NCBI GenBank assembly: GCA_008933995.1
Contig: WARS01000036.1
Location: forward strand, 2,208,419-2,272,418
Reading direction: 5' to 3'
DNA: 64,000 nucleotides
Origin: Datnioides undecimradiatus
Lineage: Eukaryota; Chordata; Actinopteri; Lobotiformes; Datnioididae
Every line of letters begins with the position of its first letter. The first letter of the stretch is position 1. A model generated the notes under the pieces. It saw nothing but the letters and a program-made list of their open reading frames with translations, was not told the DNA's origin and did not search any database. Below, piece by piece: positions 41,572-55,130 of the stretch. The position numbers and the translations under genes are program-made.

Positions 41572-43336
41572 TAATTATGTCATTCTGTGTCAATGAAAAT
41601 GCAATGGTAATAATTGAGAGTAACTCTAAAAAGCCCCTGTGTGTGTTTCCCATATGCATCAACTCCCCCTGGGGCTGCAGCACTGTAAACTGCATCACCA
41701 TGGAAACAGAGCGAACTGTGACTCTAAGGAGGAAATGATGTGATTTAACTGGGGTCAAAGATCACGAAGACTGAGTACTGAGTCTGCATCACCTGCTCTG
41801 CTGCACTGAACTCCAAATATTAGACACCACCACTTTGATCACACATACACAGTATACACTTGCCGACGTGCAGTGTGCGTGAGCTGCAGCGTGTGTTGTC
41901 GAGCACTGCAGAGCGCTTGACACACACACGCTAAATAGATGAGAAGTTAAACATGTACTATCCGCCTGTCTGGCTTCCTAAAACTCACAAATGACGGATC
42001 CGGTTCAGAGAGAATAAGGCTGTCTCTCAGGCATTTGCAGCAAGCATGGCTTCCCAAATGTGAAGAACTTCCTCCTGAAACTTCCTTCTGCAGTTTGTTT
42101 TATTGGGTTTTATTAGCTGCAGCTCATTTCTTGCTACTGGTATTAGTACGAGTTCCCCAAAGAACCCCCACCAGGCCAAACAATGCAGGAGTAAACAGAC
42201 ACATCAATCTGCAGAAACGCCTGGGAAGCAACAAGTCTGATTATGCCGTTGGAGCCAGTCAACACTATTTATGACATTACTCAGCTGAACTGGCTGTACT
42301 GTGTTCAGCTGCTAACCATTCCCTCTACTTAAAGTAAACAGCCTCTGTGTTGAGCCACATGATGATGAGATTAAAGTCGGCATCAAAACACACAAGACGC
42401 AGCAGACGCACTGCGTTTTATTTTGTTAACATTCATAACTGTATGAATTTTGACCTGAGAGCAAGACAGACATTGTCCACCTCAGTGTAGCTTCACTAGA
42501 ACTGTTTTTGGATATTTAATGAGATGTTCTCACCAAGGATTCAAACCAGTGACCCTGCTGACCCAAAAAAGCCCGTCTGGATGGAGTGGCTACACAACAC
42601 AACACAAAGACGCACACAGAAAGAGACAGGAAGGGAGGAAGATCACCCTGCCGAGGGTAACATGCAGATGTATCTGACTGAGCAAAACAGCTGGGCCCAG
42701 TTCCAACCCAAACCCCGGCTCCATTGATGATTTGGCCCTTTGATAGATGGTGCAGAGGGTACTGCAGTGTTTAGTGTGCTGGAAGAGTTGGCAGATAAAC
42801 AAGATCCTCTGAACGTACAAGCGGAAGGAAGACAGAGAAAAGGGGAGGAGATCTTCAAAGAGAGTAGAACTGTGCCAAGCTTTTCAGAGAAGAGCCAAGG
42901 AAAATGATCGCTCTTCTCCATGAATCCTCCTCCTCTTCTTCCTGCTGCTCGGTCATTTGAAGCTAAAGTCTGGAGAGCTTTCACCTCTGCAGCTTCCCCA
43001 CAGCTTCCCTGGTCCTGCTCAGCTTCCTCACTCTCTGCCTCCCTCCAGACAGGAAGCCACTGCCAGACGGACGGACAAAGTCACAGGAAGTCACAGGAAG
43101 TCGACGGTACGGCTCTGCCACAGGGAGGTGGTTTTTTTTTTGCACGTGATGATGACTCTGTGTTTTTCAGTCAGCGACATCTCCTTGCAGTGATGCCTGC
43201 GAGGCTGCAGACAGGGATGCTAACTACACCCTCCTTTTTCAGACACAAGGGCAGGGCGATATCCAAACCACTGGAACTTTCTACACTGGCATTTTTATCA
43301 CCTCTTCAAAGCCCTGCGAGGGTAATGAGGGGGTTT

Positions 43337-43350
43337 GGGGGGGGGGGGGG
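43337..43350. repeat. G14 homopolymer
   Basis: Fourteen consecutive G on the plus strand, preceded by GGGGGTTT. Confidence 0.95.
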
Positions 43351-43530
43351 TTCGGTAAATATAGGGCCCTGCAATGGCAAGGAGTGAGGTCTGAAGGAGG
43401 TTTCACGTTCACAGTGGGCCGTAATAAAAGAGAGCGGCTCTTTTTTCAGCGCAGGGAAGGGTGAGGCACGCTTAATTAAGACGGAGATGCTTGAACCGCC
43501 AGTGAAAACACACAGCTGAAAAAAGAAAAG

Positions 43531-43558
43531 TGGGGCGGCGGGCGGGCGGCAGGCGGGC
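43531..43558 (+). other. G-quadruplex-capable tract
   Basis: GGGGCGGCGGGCGGGCGGC followed by AGGCGGG on the plus strand gives four GGG+ runs with short loops. Confidence 0.6.
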
Positions 43559-46500
43559 AAAGAGGGGAAATTTTAGACCGAGGATTGGATAACACTGGAT
43601 CTCTGTTGTGTGGGAGATCTTCCGTTGCTCCGTTCAGCATTTTTCAGTCCTGTTTGGAAAAAAGTATTGGGAAGCTAGAGAAGAGACAAAAACAAGCAGC
43701 TGCAGCTGTTGGGGGAGGATGGAAAATGAATCCAATCCTCAGGATATCGAAACTCTCTCAGCTGCCACTGAGACAAGCTTCTCTTGTTTACCTCAAAAGA
43801 AGAACTGTGATGATGAACGACTGAAGGCTGAATGTGTTCAAATCATTGTTTCATTCTGATTTAACAAGGGATACACCGATCTGAACTCTTCTCTCCTGGC
43901 ACCATCCAGGGTATGTGCCGACAACAGCAATATCATGTTTTCCTTTCCCCCGCTTTAAAATCTCTTTACCATGTGGGTGATTATCACACATGAGGTGACA
44001 GAAGGCCAGGGCTTGGCAGGGCAACGAATTGCTGAGTCACTAAATGTGATCATAATCTCCCAGAAGCAGATCGATCTGGAAAAGTGGCCTCAAATCTCAG
44101 AACTTGTCTGTTGTGTCTGAAGCAAGAACCAAAGAAGCCAAAAGCTGGCATTGAATCTATCATCAGATAATCAAACAGTTCCTGACTTTTAGCACATCAA
44201 GCACAGAAATGATTTTAATATTACTAAGAAAAAACTTCTAAACCTGATGAAACAACAGAGACAAGGACGGTAAACTGTGTTCAACGGGACCATCCAGGCA
44301 AGACAGGAAAGGATATTTGGAGTCAAAGTTCTTTTCACCTGACAACACCAGATCCTCAGAATTAGGCGCTGACAGAACCCAGCTGCTTCATTTTATTTAG
44401 ATTTAACGTATAAGACAGTGCTGACCCTGTTGGACCTCTGAGAAAACCAGCACGAAGAGGGTTTTTCTGCACAGCCGCCCTCATGACATTACGAAGGGTC
44501 GCCATATAGACGCCCAATCTCACTGTAATCAGGTGTGGAATTTCTGTCTTCAAAGTGCCCCGATGTAACAACATGTTAACAAACATCTCATCAATGTTCA
44601 CCGCTAATTACCTTTAGGTTAGTGCCGATTATTTCCACTGTCAGTACAAATAACCCTTTATGATGCTTTGGTTCCAAAGATTCCAAGTCTTTTGCTGTAA
44701 AACAACCTACAGAGCTGCAATGGCCACTCCTCTGTCACCAGTTTCAGTGGCACAGGACAACGACGCCTTCATTCTTAATCATATACCACATTTGAACATT
44801 ATTGCAAGTTCTCGGTGCGGTGAAAAGACCTTTGTACGAGTGGCCACCTACAGAACAGCCACATGGGAGCTTTAGATTCAGGTTTGCGGATGAAAGTGTT
44901 CTTTTAAAGCACAACTGTGCTATGCATAGAGCTGTGGGATTATTAGTAATTTAGTCAGAGTCAACAGTCACTGCAGACTGTTGCTTCTGGTGGTTTAGAT
45001 TAGCTGCTAGCATAAACACTGCTGCTAGATAAAGAACCACATGTCCAAAACACCAAATATGCTGCAGAAAACAGGCAACAAACCAGATATTCAATACTGT
45101 TTTAAGTTTGAATTAAAACTTGTAATAATACTTGAACATATAACGGATGTCAGTTTGCCTTCTGCTCATTCTAAATTTGAAGTAGCTGAATTTTCTCTGT
45201 CCTGATGTGAAGTTCTCCAGTGATGCTCTGCTGAGTCTTTGCTGCCTGACAAATCTCATCTCTCCAGTTTAAACTGATCAGAAACTGCAGGAACAGGTTC
45301 CAGATCCCTTCCTTGTATTCAAATCAAGATCACAATACGTTTTTCCGAGTGATACTGTGCGGCCTTTGTTTTCAGGTGGCTAGCAGTGGGCCGCAGGTCG
45401 TGCTAATAATAGCAAATCACCCGCTGACCTGGACTGATCTCCGCCCAACCTTTTCCTTCTGTCAACATCAACACACAGCAGCAGACTGTGTGGCAGGTAC
45501 AGTAGGCCCGTGTGTGTGTGTCTGTGTGAACGGACAATGATTATACAGCATGAGGACAAATGGCAGAGAGCAGCACTTTAACAGCTTGTTAATCCGCCTC
45601 ACAGAGGATTTTAACTTGTGCAACAAGTTGCATTTCGTTAAATTTAATAAAAGACTTTCTTCTTCTTGTCTTCTGATGGAGGACGTGGTCAGATCTCCCC
45701 CCTCTTTAGGACATGAAGCCATGAAAGTTATGATGCGCCACGCAGCAGCCCCTCCTCCCTCTCAACATACTGACCCACAATTCAGCTCTGCTGCTGCTGC
45801 CGCTCGCTATAAATAGACACAGATTTAACCTACAGCGAGGGAGGGAGGGAATGAAAGGGCAGCGCAGGGTAGATAAAGGGGCCAGAGACAAACATGAGCG
45901 CAGAGGTGTATCTGACAACGCTGATGGTCATGTATCTGATTTGTCTTGGGTGATATCGTTCCTGCAAACGGAACAACAACACAGAGCGGCGGCAATGTTG
46001 AAAAGACCTGCGCGTAATCAGCAGCCGCAGGAAGTCACGTCCATACGTCCTCCAGACAAATTAGTTACAGAGCAGCTTTTCTGCTCCACTGGACAGGTGA
46101 CAGACAAGACTTACGGGGGAAAAGGGCTGGTTCAAAGACCAGGAAACGTCCTCTCTCCCATAAAGCCGACAGTAAAGTCTGGACCAATCCTGAGACAGCG
46201 ACGTGGAAGCATGGAGCGACCGCATCAAGGTTAAATGATGCAGAACACAGAGGGGGATGGGACAAGGTCTAAAGCCTGCAACTAATTAAACACAAGAATA
46301 AAAGTCTGAATAAGTGAATCTGTCTGATCAAAGAATGACTAGGCACTCCCTGCAAATATACGAGCACCTTATAATTTGATACAATGCTGCAGCCTGAAAT
46401 GACCTTACAGGCAACAACACTATCTGCAGCTTATACACTACTGAGTCATCTGGAACAGGGAAAAAACTGTTCATGGTGACTTTTTCTGTTTATACCAACT

Positions 46501-48195
46501 CCAAAAACATAAAAAAAAAAACAATGTCAGTCGTGTAAAGGAGGAATCAAACATGAGATTTAGGAGCTGCAGTGTGAGCACAGCCAGAGAAGAGGAAAAA
46601 CTGTTAAGTACTCCATTCTGCTCTGGTTGATAATCCGTGCAGCCTGGCTCCTCTCATCCGACAGCACAAACGCTGCACTGCTCCGACGCTGGAAAGCCTC
46701 GTATGATTTATTTAAGCAGCCAGAGGAGAGTTGGGATCACAGCAGAGGAGGAGAGGACGGGGCGGACAGAGGAGAGTCTGAATCGTATGCCCTGCGGAGC
46801 GGCGAACGCTCCTCCTCGGGCCTTCAGGTTCCACTCAGGTGGGTTTGCACCGGGCTTGCATCATCCAGCTTACATCTGTCTCTGGGTCAGTTTTGACCTC
46901 AGGCACAATGTCACTCGTTTGTTCTCCGTGCTCCGCCATGACCCTGCATGGCGTGACAGCAGGGCGCCCAGGCTAGCGGCGAGGTAACCATCATGTTGGA
47001 CAACAGGCACCCTCCCAGCCAAAGGGCCCTTCATCCGGACAGAGAAGCCCAGACCGGCTGAGTCATTAGTCATTCAAATCTAAAAATGATGTTGTGAAGC
47101 AGCTGGGAACATCTAGAGTCTGTATTCATTTTTCTTAATTGTGACCAAAAGAAAAATGCCTAATGGCCCTGGAAAAGAACTTTTAGGTCAGTTCATACAT
47201 GCAGGAGTGGCAGGAGATGCAAACCTACGTTCTCCTCAAAGGTGGAGCAGAGGGAGCTGAAGTCTGGACTGATGCTCGGCTCTATAGCCATGTGGTCTTT
47301 GGTCATTTGGTACCATTTGAACAGGACTGACGCCGGATCAGTTTGGACTGATGTCCACTGCAGCTCAGGGGTTTACCCAGTTTCTGGAACCGTTCAATCA
47401 AGGGTCTTAACATAAAAGCAAAAACCTCCTGGAACAGGAAGTCAGAAATGTTGTTCTATACTCGGCTGATAAAGGTGAAATGGGAAAGCATGGTTTCAGG
47501 AAAAGGAATGCTGTTTTCTGGGGTTGTTAGATTGTTTAAAAGCTTTTTGGCCACAATGGCTGCTGCTTACTTGGCCCATCTCCACCCGAGCTCCACCTCC
47601 TCTGTGTGCATATGTTCTGGCTCCAGACCAACACCAGCAGCATGGTGTCAAGCTGAACCTGAACTCAGCCTGATCACTGGACCAAACCTCTGTCCAAACA
47701 TTTCACTTGTTAACAGATCAGGCCTGCACGATGTTGAACAATAGCGCTGTGCCCAACGCTGTCACATTTTTAAACTGCTTCCTGTTGATTGGTGTTGATA
47801 GCGGTGTGTTAAACCCTCCATGCAAACATGAGCAGACAATGATTTTACATCACATGGGCTCCAGCAGCTACACGGACCAGGGCAGTGTCATAAGCGTCAG
47901 AATAAAACCTCTGTCAACCTTTGGTATCTATCTGGATCACACTGGCCCGACCTGATGCCAAAACGCCAAAGACGCCATGTTTGCTACAACACAACACAGG
48001 ACAGAGACGAACAGACTACAGCTTCGCTCTGCCAGAAACACCTCAGCTTAAAGAAAGGGTTAACCTTTTCCTGTCCGAGGGGCAGGGTTAGCACACAGCT
48101 CATCAGCCAAAAATAACCAATCCCAGCATTCCTCACAAGTTACCATGGGATCAAACAACAGGGGAGAAGGGTGGACACCATCTGATTTAATCACA

Positions 48196-48221
48196 TGGTA
48201 GAGGAGGAGGAGGAGGAGGGG
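48196..48221. repeat. (GGA)n tract
   Basis: Seven or so GGA units ending in GGGG. Confidence 0.9.
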
Positions 48222-48326
48222 TAATAGAGGTTAGGAGGTTCAGTGCAGAGAAACACCACAATGACAAAGGGAAAAGGCCTTTTAGCTTAACTGAGAAATT
48301 TACTGCATGTGTGCGTGTGTATGCGA

Positions 48327-48368
<42 letters not shown>

Positions 48369-48369
48369 G
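48327..48369. repeat. (GT)n/(GA)n compound microsatellite
   Basis: About ten GT units run directly into about eleven GA units. Confidence 0.96.
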
Positions 48370-48780
48370 TCAGTGTTTTATGACTAGTCAGATCTTCCAT
48401 TCATCCAGGTATCTTATTTTGTCCTTTATATTGTTGACAGAGTGCCAAGCTTCCACAGCTGCACTGCTTGTAAATATGCACACACACACACATACACACA
48501 CAGTCATTTATAGAGGGAAAACAGGATCACAAGTTTGTCTTGGGGGCTTTTACACTCTGTACAACACACAGGGGTTTTTATCTCAAGACGCTCCACTGGG
48601 TTCACACGACATTAAAATAAATAAATAAATACATTTTAAATCCCAAAAATAACAAAACATCAAATACTGGATGTTTTGCACCGACTGCTACCACGCCTAA
48701 GGAGAAGCTGTGATGGAGCCCTGAGCTCTGTGCCGCCGCCGCTCAGAAGTGGGACAAGCTACAGTCTGTAGAATAGAGTG

Positions 48781-48812
48781 CACACACACACGCACACACA
48801 CACACACACACA
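48781..48812. repeat. (CA)n microsatellite
   Basis: CA run with a single CG interruption. Confidence 0.95.
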
Positions 48813-51800
48813 AGCTTTTAACAGCCATCACAGCCCATCGTCAGCGGCTCTCTCCCCTCTGAGGACAGACAAGTGTCTGAAAGTGTTTCCACAGCGAAAA
48901 AGAGACAAAAACAACAACAATAACAAAACAAACTAAAAAAAACAACGTGGTATTGTCATGACACAAGATTAACTATGAGACTGAGTTTATCATCAGATCA
49001 ATATTCACTGAGGCAAATGGAGCCTTGAAGTCCAGCAATAATATTAGAATATTATACGATTTCTTTGCTGTTCAGCAGGAGAGAAGCATCTCAGACCAGC
49101 AGGCTGAGCAGCAGAAGATAAAAGCACACTCTATCCTGAAACCGAACAAACTGGCCACAAAGGCAATCCATCAAGACAGATCTGAGGGGGTCAAAGTTAT
49201 TTCCAAAGGGCACACACACACATGCATGCACGCATGCACCCAAACACACACACGCACGCACACACACCCTCAGAGGTGATATTCCCCTGCAGGGCCACAT
49301 TTCTCCGCATTTACTCATTTTACACATCAGGTCTCTCTGTCGCTTCTTCTGTCGAGTTCAAGTTCAAATCTGCCTCACGTTGACGTCCATTGCAGCCGCT
49401 GCTCAGAATGACGTATAGAGGAGAGTGTAAAGGCAGAGAACAGTGAAATAGCAGCCCATACGAGAGCTGATTAGTACAAGGATCAGAGAGTCAGCAGCAG
49501 GAAACAGAAAAACCAGAAATCCAAACATGATGGTGGATAACACCACATGGTGTGAGCGGAAATACAGCGGAATACTATTTCATCTTTATGTTACTAGTGT
49601 GATGTTCACGTTTTGATGGAGATTTACCATCCAAGCAGCTCAGCCCCACTTCCATAGTATGCCCTTATACTGCAGAGTGTGCTACCACAGACTGATGTTG
49701 AGTCTGGTTGGAAAAGTAGAGATTATAATATTGTTACAGCTATCCTCAAATCAAGGTTAGCTGGGACACACACACACACGCAGCAGCAGTTAGCGTTATC
49801 CAGACGTGTCCGGACTTGTTTTCGAGGTTGGGGGTGTGTCAGTGAGGTTCAGGATGACAGAGAACAGTTAGTTACGGATCATATGTTTCCAAGTGGCCGC
49901 AGACGACCCCTTAATCAGTTCAGTGAAGCCCCGCGCTCCTTCACGCTCACACCCTTTTAGACTGAACACTCACTTGCAGCCACACAGGTGATGCACTGAG
50001 ACATTAGTGCTTGTGATGACTTCCTGCAGTCCGACCAGTGTTACGTTCTGAGAGCAGGAAGTAAAAATGAGTCAGCGGCGGGGACGTCCAGAGCCTGTCT
50101 GCAGGATCGATCTGCGCATGTTTCACTGCTGTAAAACCTCCAAACCCTCCAAACCCCAGGCCTCTGTTCGCCTGCTCTGCGCTGACAGGAGAGATCCGTG
50201 TTGGCTGCTGTGGGCACTGTAACTGTAGAGCGCATGGAAGAGATGGACGACGGCTCCAATAATAAAACCGTCACGACAAGCGTTTCGCACCCTGTGGGCC
50301 GACGTTTTGCAGGTGCTGCCGCTTCAAAACCGCAGTTTTGTTGTGTTTACAGCCACATTAATGAAAAGCTATTAAAGTCCTGTCCAGTCACAACACATCT
50401 GCACTCGACACTCGCCTCCCTGAATAATATATGAATGGGATACACACAAAATATCACAGGAAACCAACCAAATGTTCTGCTGTGAAATATATAATAGGCG
50501 CATTATCAATAATATGATTTTATATATATTCCAAAGTCATCGAAAATATGAATATTAGAGTTTTCATGGTTTACTACTGAAGGGATACAGGTGAAGTTGA
50601 ATCCCCCAGCTGCCGTCAACACGCTCAAGGCAGAGTGGCGAGCATCCAACTGCCAAATGCCCACGACAACCAAAAAACAGGCCTCCTCACACACTGCGCC
50701 GCCGCGATCACAATACACCAGAGGAGAAGGCCAATGTGTGTGTGATCAGCAACAACTGTGAGTCGTGAGGCGTGTGTTTGTGTCCAGTGAAGAGAAAGAG
50801 ACAGAGGTAGGTCCTGAAAAAGCATTCAGATGATATATTTCTGCACTTTAAGCTATTTTCCAACAGCAGATGCTCCGAACACACTGTGGTTGCACATGAA
50901 AAAGCTCTGAGACTGGATAGGCAGCACTGCACCAGTGTAGGTTTTCCTTTCTGCCATTAGGATCAGTCAGTCACTTCTATTTTCAGCAGTGAAACAAGAT
51001 TTTAGGGACAATTCAACATGTTAGGAGATGTGCCTGTGTTCTGGCAAACCCAGAATCAGATGGAGATGAGCTGTGTGTCAGCTGATGAAGTTTCCATCTG
51101 CTGTGTCCTGTGTAGCTACGCTGAACCTGAGTGCGCTGGGATGAAACTGACGTGATTTAGGATTTTGGAAGATTTTCCAAAAATGCCAGACAACTCGTTC
51201 AACGACTCAAACTGAGCCCCGGCAGCTTCCCCCTGCCTGTGCGAGCAACGTCTGAGTTGCGTTTGATTTTCTGTGTCTGCCTGGTAACAAAAACCCTGTC
51301 AGAGTCACGACAACATCGCCTCCATGCAGGAAGCTGTTTCCAGGCATCCGCGTGTTGAGATGAAAACCATGCCTGCTTATTAAAGCCTTTAACAGCCACC
51401 ATGTAAACATCAGGTAAAGCAGAGCCATTAAGATATATGAACAGCTGCAGCTCCTGGTGTACTGACAGGAATCACTGGATCTGATCGGCTCTTGTGGTTC
51501 CAACTGTGTGTAACTGTGCGTCTCCTGTCTGCAGCCTGTGTGTGTTTTCAAACCCTTCAGTACTCATGGGAGTTTGCACAGATTCTGCCCGGCTACAGGA
51601 GGAAGTGCTTTGAGAAACTCTGGTCCAATCACAGGCTTGGGTCCCGGTCAGCTGGCTGAGGCTCCGGCTGCGGTCCAATCACACGGCTGGGTTTGTGGTC
51701 AGGTGACGGCTCGGGCCGGCTCACAGTGTTTTGAAGCAGATGAAAACAAAAGCTAATGAGGCTGTCAGTCGTCCCTGCCAGCTGCCTCGCTGTGTGCAGG

Positions 51801-51858
51801 CTGAAAGGAGCTACAGAGCTCCATGAAAGAAAAACAGGATTTATCATCGCTACGGCAA

Positions 51859-51861
<3 letters not shown>

Positions 51862-51898
<37 letters not shown>
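51862..51898. repeat. (GT)n microsatellite
   Basis: About 18 GT units, followed by a short GA run. Confidence 0.96.
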
Positions 51899-51900
<2 letters not shown>

Positions 51901-53089
51901 TGAGAGAGAGACAGTGTCTGTCTAGAAAACGGGAAGATTTCACAATGTAGACAGTCCAGTTTCAAAAAATTTACAAAAAAGAATAAAAACTGTACAGCTG
52001 CAGCTTTTCACATGGGAGTATTTTCAACTTCCCTGCATCTTGCCGGAGAGTAAACAGATGCAGAGATGTGCAGAGCATAAAATCCATCACATCTTTCAAG
52101 AACATTCATCGGCTCCATTAATTAGCTGCAGAACAACTATTTGACAACAGGGAAGAAACCAGCTTCTAACCTGACGGCCGCAGGTTCACATCCACACCCA
52201 CCGTGTCCTGATCATACCTCCATGTAGGGCTGAGGGAACTGTTGCTTATCACTCTCAATCAACAGCTTGTCTTGTGCGCATGTGGGCAACAGTGCCGTGA
52301 TAAAATGTAGAATTTAACTGCTCAGCAGCTGCAAACACAGACAACAAGGTCAGCGACACGTGTAATTCGTTATCCATGCTGAATTAAACGCAGGTAGTCA
52401 ACACACATTGACATGTACAAGCTGACGGCTTTTGTTTTCTCATAGGAAAAGGTCATGTGATGGAGACACAAACAGGAAGTGAACTTGGGCGTCCGTGTCA
52501 TTATCTCTGAATGTCTCCGTCCATCTAGCCTGGAACACAGTCCGACCTAAAACAGGTTCAGCAGTGTTTCCATACGTCTCTGCTTCAGAAGCTCTGAAGC
52601 ACTGTGCTGTGTGGATGAAGCCTCAGACTGATATTGGACCAGTTCTCCAAACATTTACATGATGACCTAGCTGGCTGCCCTTCATCCAGAATCCCAGACC
52701 TTCGTAACAACTATGTTAACTTAGCATGACCATGCATAAACCATGAACCATGACGCAGCAGCTCAATGGCCTATAGTCATGACCTATGATCTGCGAACAT
52801 TCTATTCTCAGTGGACTGTTTGAAGACATCTGACAACATCTTGAGAACTGCTGCTTTGTGTTTTTTCACTTTAAAAACCATACGCAAACACGGATGACCG
52901 GCCACACACATGCACAACACACACCTTTCCCTAAAAGAAGAAAAACGGCAAAGTTGCGACGTTTCAAAGAGCTTCACCAATCTGCTCTCCAAGACTTGAG
53001 CCTGTACCCGGGACAAACACCCACCCACCAAGACCCAGTATCAGCTTTGTTGTCCCTCTCCAGATGGCCACCCATACAGTAACCCCTCC

Positions 53090-53092
<3 letters not shown>

Positions 53093-53130
<38 letters not shown>
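53093..53130. repeat. (CA)n microsatellite
   Basis: About 19 CA units. Inverted partner of the (GT)n at 53223-53273. Confidence 0.97.
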
Positions 53131-53134
<4 letters not shown>

Positions 53135-53221
53135 CCACTATGTCCACCAGTTTAAACCACAGAAGCTCAGACAGGCCAACAACTGTCATTAGGAGCCTAG
53201 ACCAGACGCTGAGAGTTAGCT

Positions 53222-53222
<1 letters not shown>

Positions 53223-53273
<51 letters not shown>
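53223..53273. repeat. (GT)n microsatellite
   Basis: About 25 GT units, followed by GAGAGAGA. Confidence 0.97.
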
Positions 53274-53282
<9 letters not shown>

Positions 53283-54556
53283 TGTGGGGGAGGGGCTATA
53301 ATAAGCCAACAGGAGGGACACTGGCTTGTACCTTTATCTGGCAGTACAGTTAGTCCACTTTTTATTCAGACCCACAAGTTGAGCATTTACCCAGTCAGTG
53401 GAGGAAGACTCAGCCAAACATCTGACTCGACCCTGCAGGAGAAATCATTTCTTCTCCAAATAAGATCTCAGTGACAACCCTATAATCATTCTGCCCCAAT
53501 GCAAACGATCCCCAGTGTCATTAATCTGCTTTACCGCACGCTGTTGGAGTCAACAAGCCAACTGTAGCCAACTGGACCTCCACAAACTGGCAAGTCCTGC
53601 TACAAACTGAGAGAACATTCGCCTTGGGATCTGAGGAATGTCCCTGCTAGTTCGTTCTTGTTTGTTTAACATCAAATATCACAAGTTCATTTCTTGATTC
53701 CAATATGAAGACAGGATAAGTGAGAGGAAAGGTGGCTGAGCTTATCACAAGTCAGAACAAATGCGAGGCAAAAAAAGGCAGAAAGAGGCTACATAAAAGC
53801 AGAGATGTTCTAAGAGATGAGACAAGGCACTTCAAGCGTTTTGAACAGATAAGATGTAACACCAGAGGTGCCGGCTGCATGACACATGTTCAACCCCTTC
53901 ACAACAAAAAGCCAACAGCCTCCTTTTATAACAGGCGAACCAGGAGACTAACCAGCCAATGGTGCAAGCGAAAAGCTAAGATTCAGGTCTAAACTGGTGT
54001 GATGTCATGGAGGGGTTTACTGACTGAATCCCAGTGTAACGAGTCAACAGATCTGTCTGATATCAGCAGTTAACCCATCTCATTTGGACGATAAACATTT
54101 GTAATGAGATGATGTGATCGTGATCAGCCCCTGTTCCTGATCATTACTGGTTGTTAGCTGCAGGCCGGTATTAAACCCACACTTCACATTTGTCAACAGG
54201 TGTTAATTTGTATATCAGCGTGTCACCGGGGCTGAGAGGAGACGCGGGATAAGCTAGCGGCACATAACAGCAGGTAATAATCACACTGCAGTGAAACCAT
54301 CACAAGGTACGCCAGTTTGGTTTTTACGAGACATCATCGCTGTGAAACAAGTTTACATGACCATCAGACGCCAAGTTATTCCCAGTTCAGAGCATGTGGC
54401 GCCAAGGTGGTAGCCATTTTGGCTCTGAACAGAGAGGCTTTCACTGGGTTTTATCAGGCAGGAGCAGGTCACAGATAAGTGAATGAAGGGGCCGTTGTAC
54501 AAGATGCTGGTGCTGTGGAAAATCAATAAGGGTGGAGCGCTGGGAAGAGAGCGAGG

Positions 54557-54670
54557 CAGAGAGAGAGAGAGAGAGAGCCATGAAACCCATCTACAAGTAG
54601 AAAGAATGGACACGCAAGACTGATGTTCTGACCTTGTGTGTGTGTGTGTGTAAAAGTGTGTGTGTGTACC
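54557..54670. repeat. (GA)n and interrupted (GT)n
   Basis: (GA)n at about 54557-54577 and (GT)n at about 54636-54668 with one AAA interruption. Confidence 0.9.
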
Positions 54671-54949
54671 ATTATGAGCGTTGTGTTTTGTATGTGCTGC
54701 CTATGTCGCTGCCTCTGTTGTGTGTCTGTGTACGTGTGCCTGCACCCTCGCTGCGTCCTCCAATAGTTCCTGTTTTATTACTGTGGTGAGCAGCTTGAAC
54801 TGGGACACTGGACTGACGGATTACCACCTGGCTGAATGTACAAGTGCCTCCAGAGGACAAACAAACCTTAAATGTCCTGCTAATGACGTTAATGTGGATA
54901 TTGATGAACCAATTACATCAATGAAATCTCTTCTTTCATTTTAAGAACG

Positions 54950-55130
54950 CAATGCTAATTAGCCAATGTTAGCGTGCTAACATGCTGAGCAAGGAGGGTG
55001 AACACACTGATAGCACAGCTGTAGACCGTAGGCTGGTTTCTTATTAGCCGACTGTATTATGTTTCATGATGCAGTCCAAGCTAATGGGTGATGTATTGAT
55101 GTAGTCTGTGCTTCAGGGCCATGATGAGCT
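54950..55130. repeat. second fragment of the GCTAACATGCT-type dispersed repeat
   Basis: AATGCTAATTAGCCAATGTT is followed by AGCGTGCTAACATGCTGAGC and GGTGAACACACTGATAGCAC. It uses the same word set as the fragment near 23.05 kb. Confidence 0.5.

Noticed and set aside
41176-41574. 132-codon plus-strand frame over the CpG-dense patch
   Set aside because: It ends in poly-Ile from a (TAA)n repeat; the length reflects GC richness, and no domain is recognisable.
42920-43387. 155-codon plus-strand frame
   Set aside because: Low-complexity ends, no motif, no splice context, and it overlaps a G14 run.
46020-46060. Possible glycine-loop exon of map4k4 (ACGTATGG on the minus strand at about 46043)
   Set aside because: Only the words for Thr-Tyr-Gly fit. 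The flanking codons do not give VGNG or QVYK, and there is no donor in the right place.
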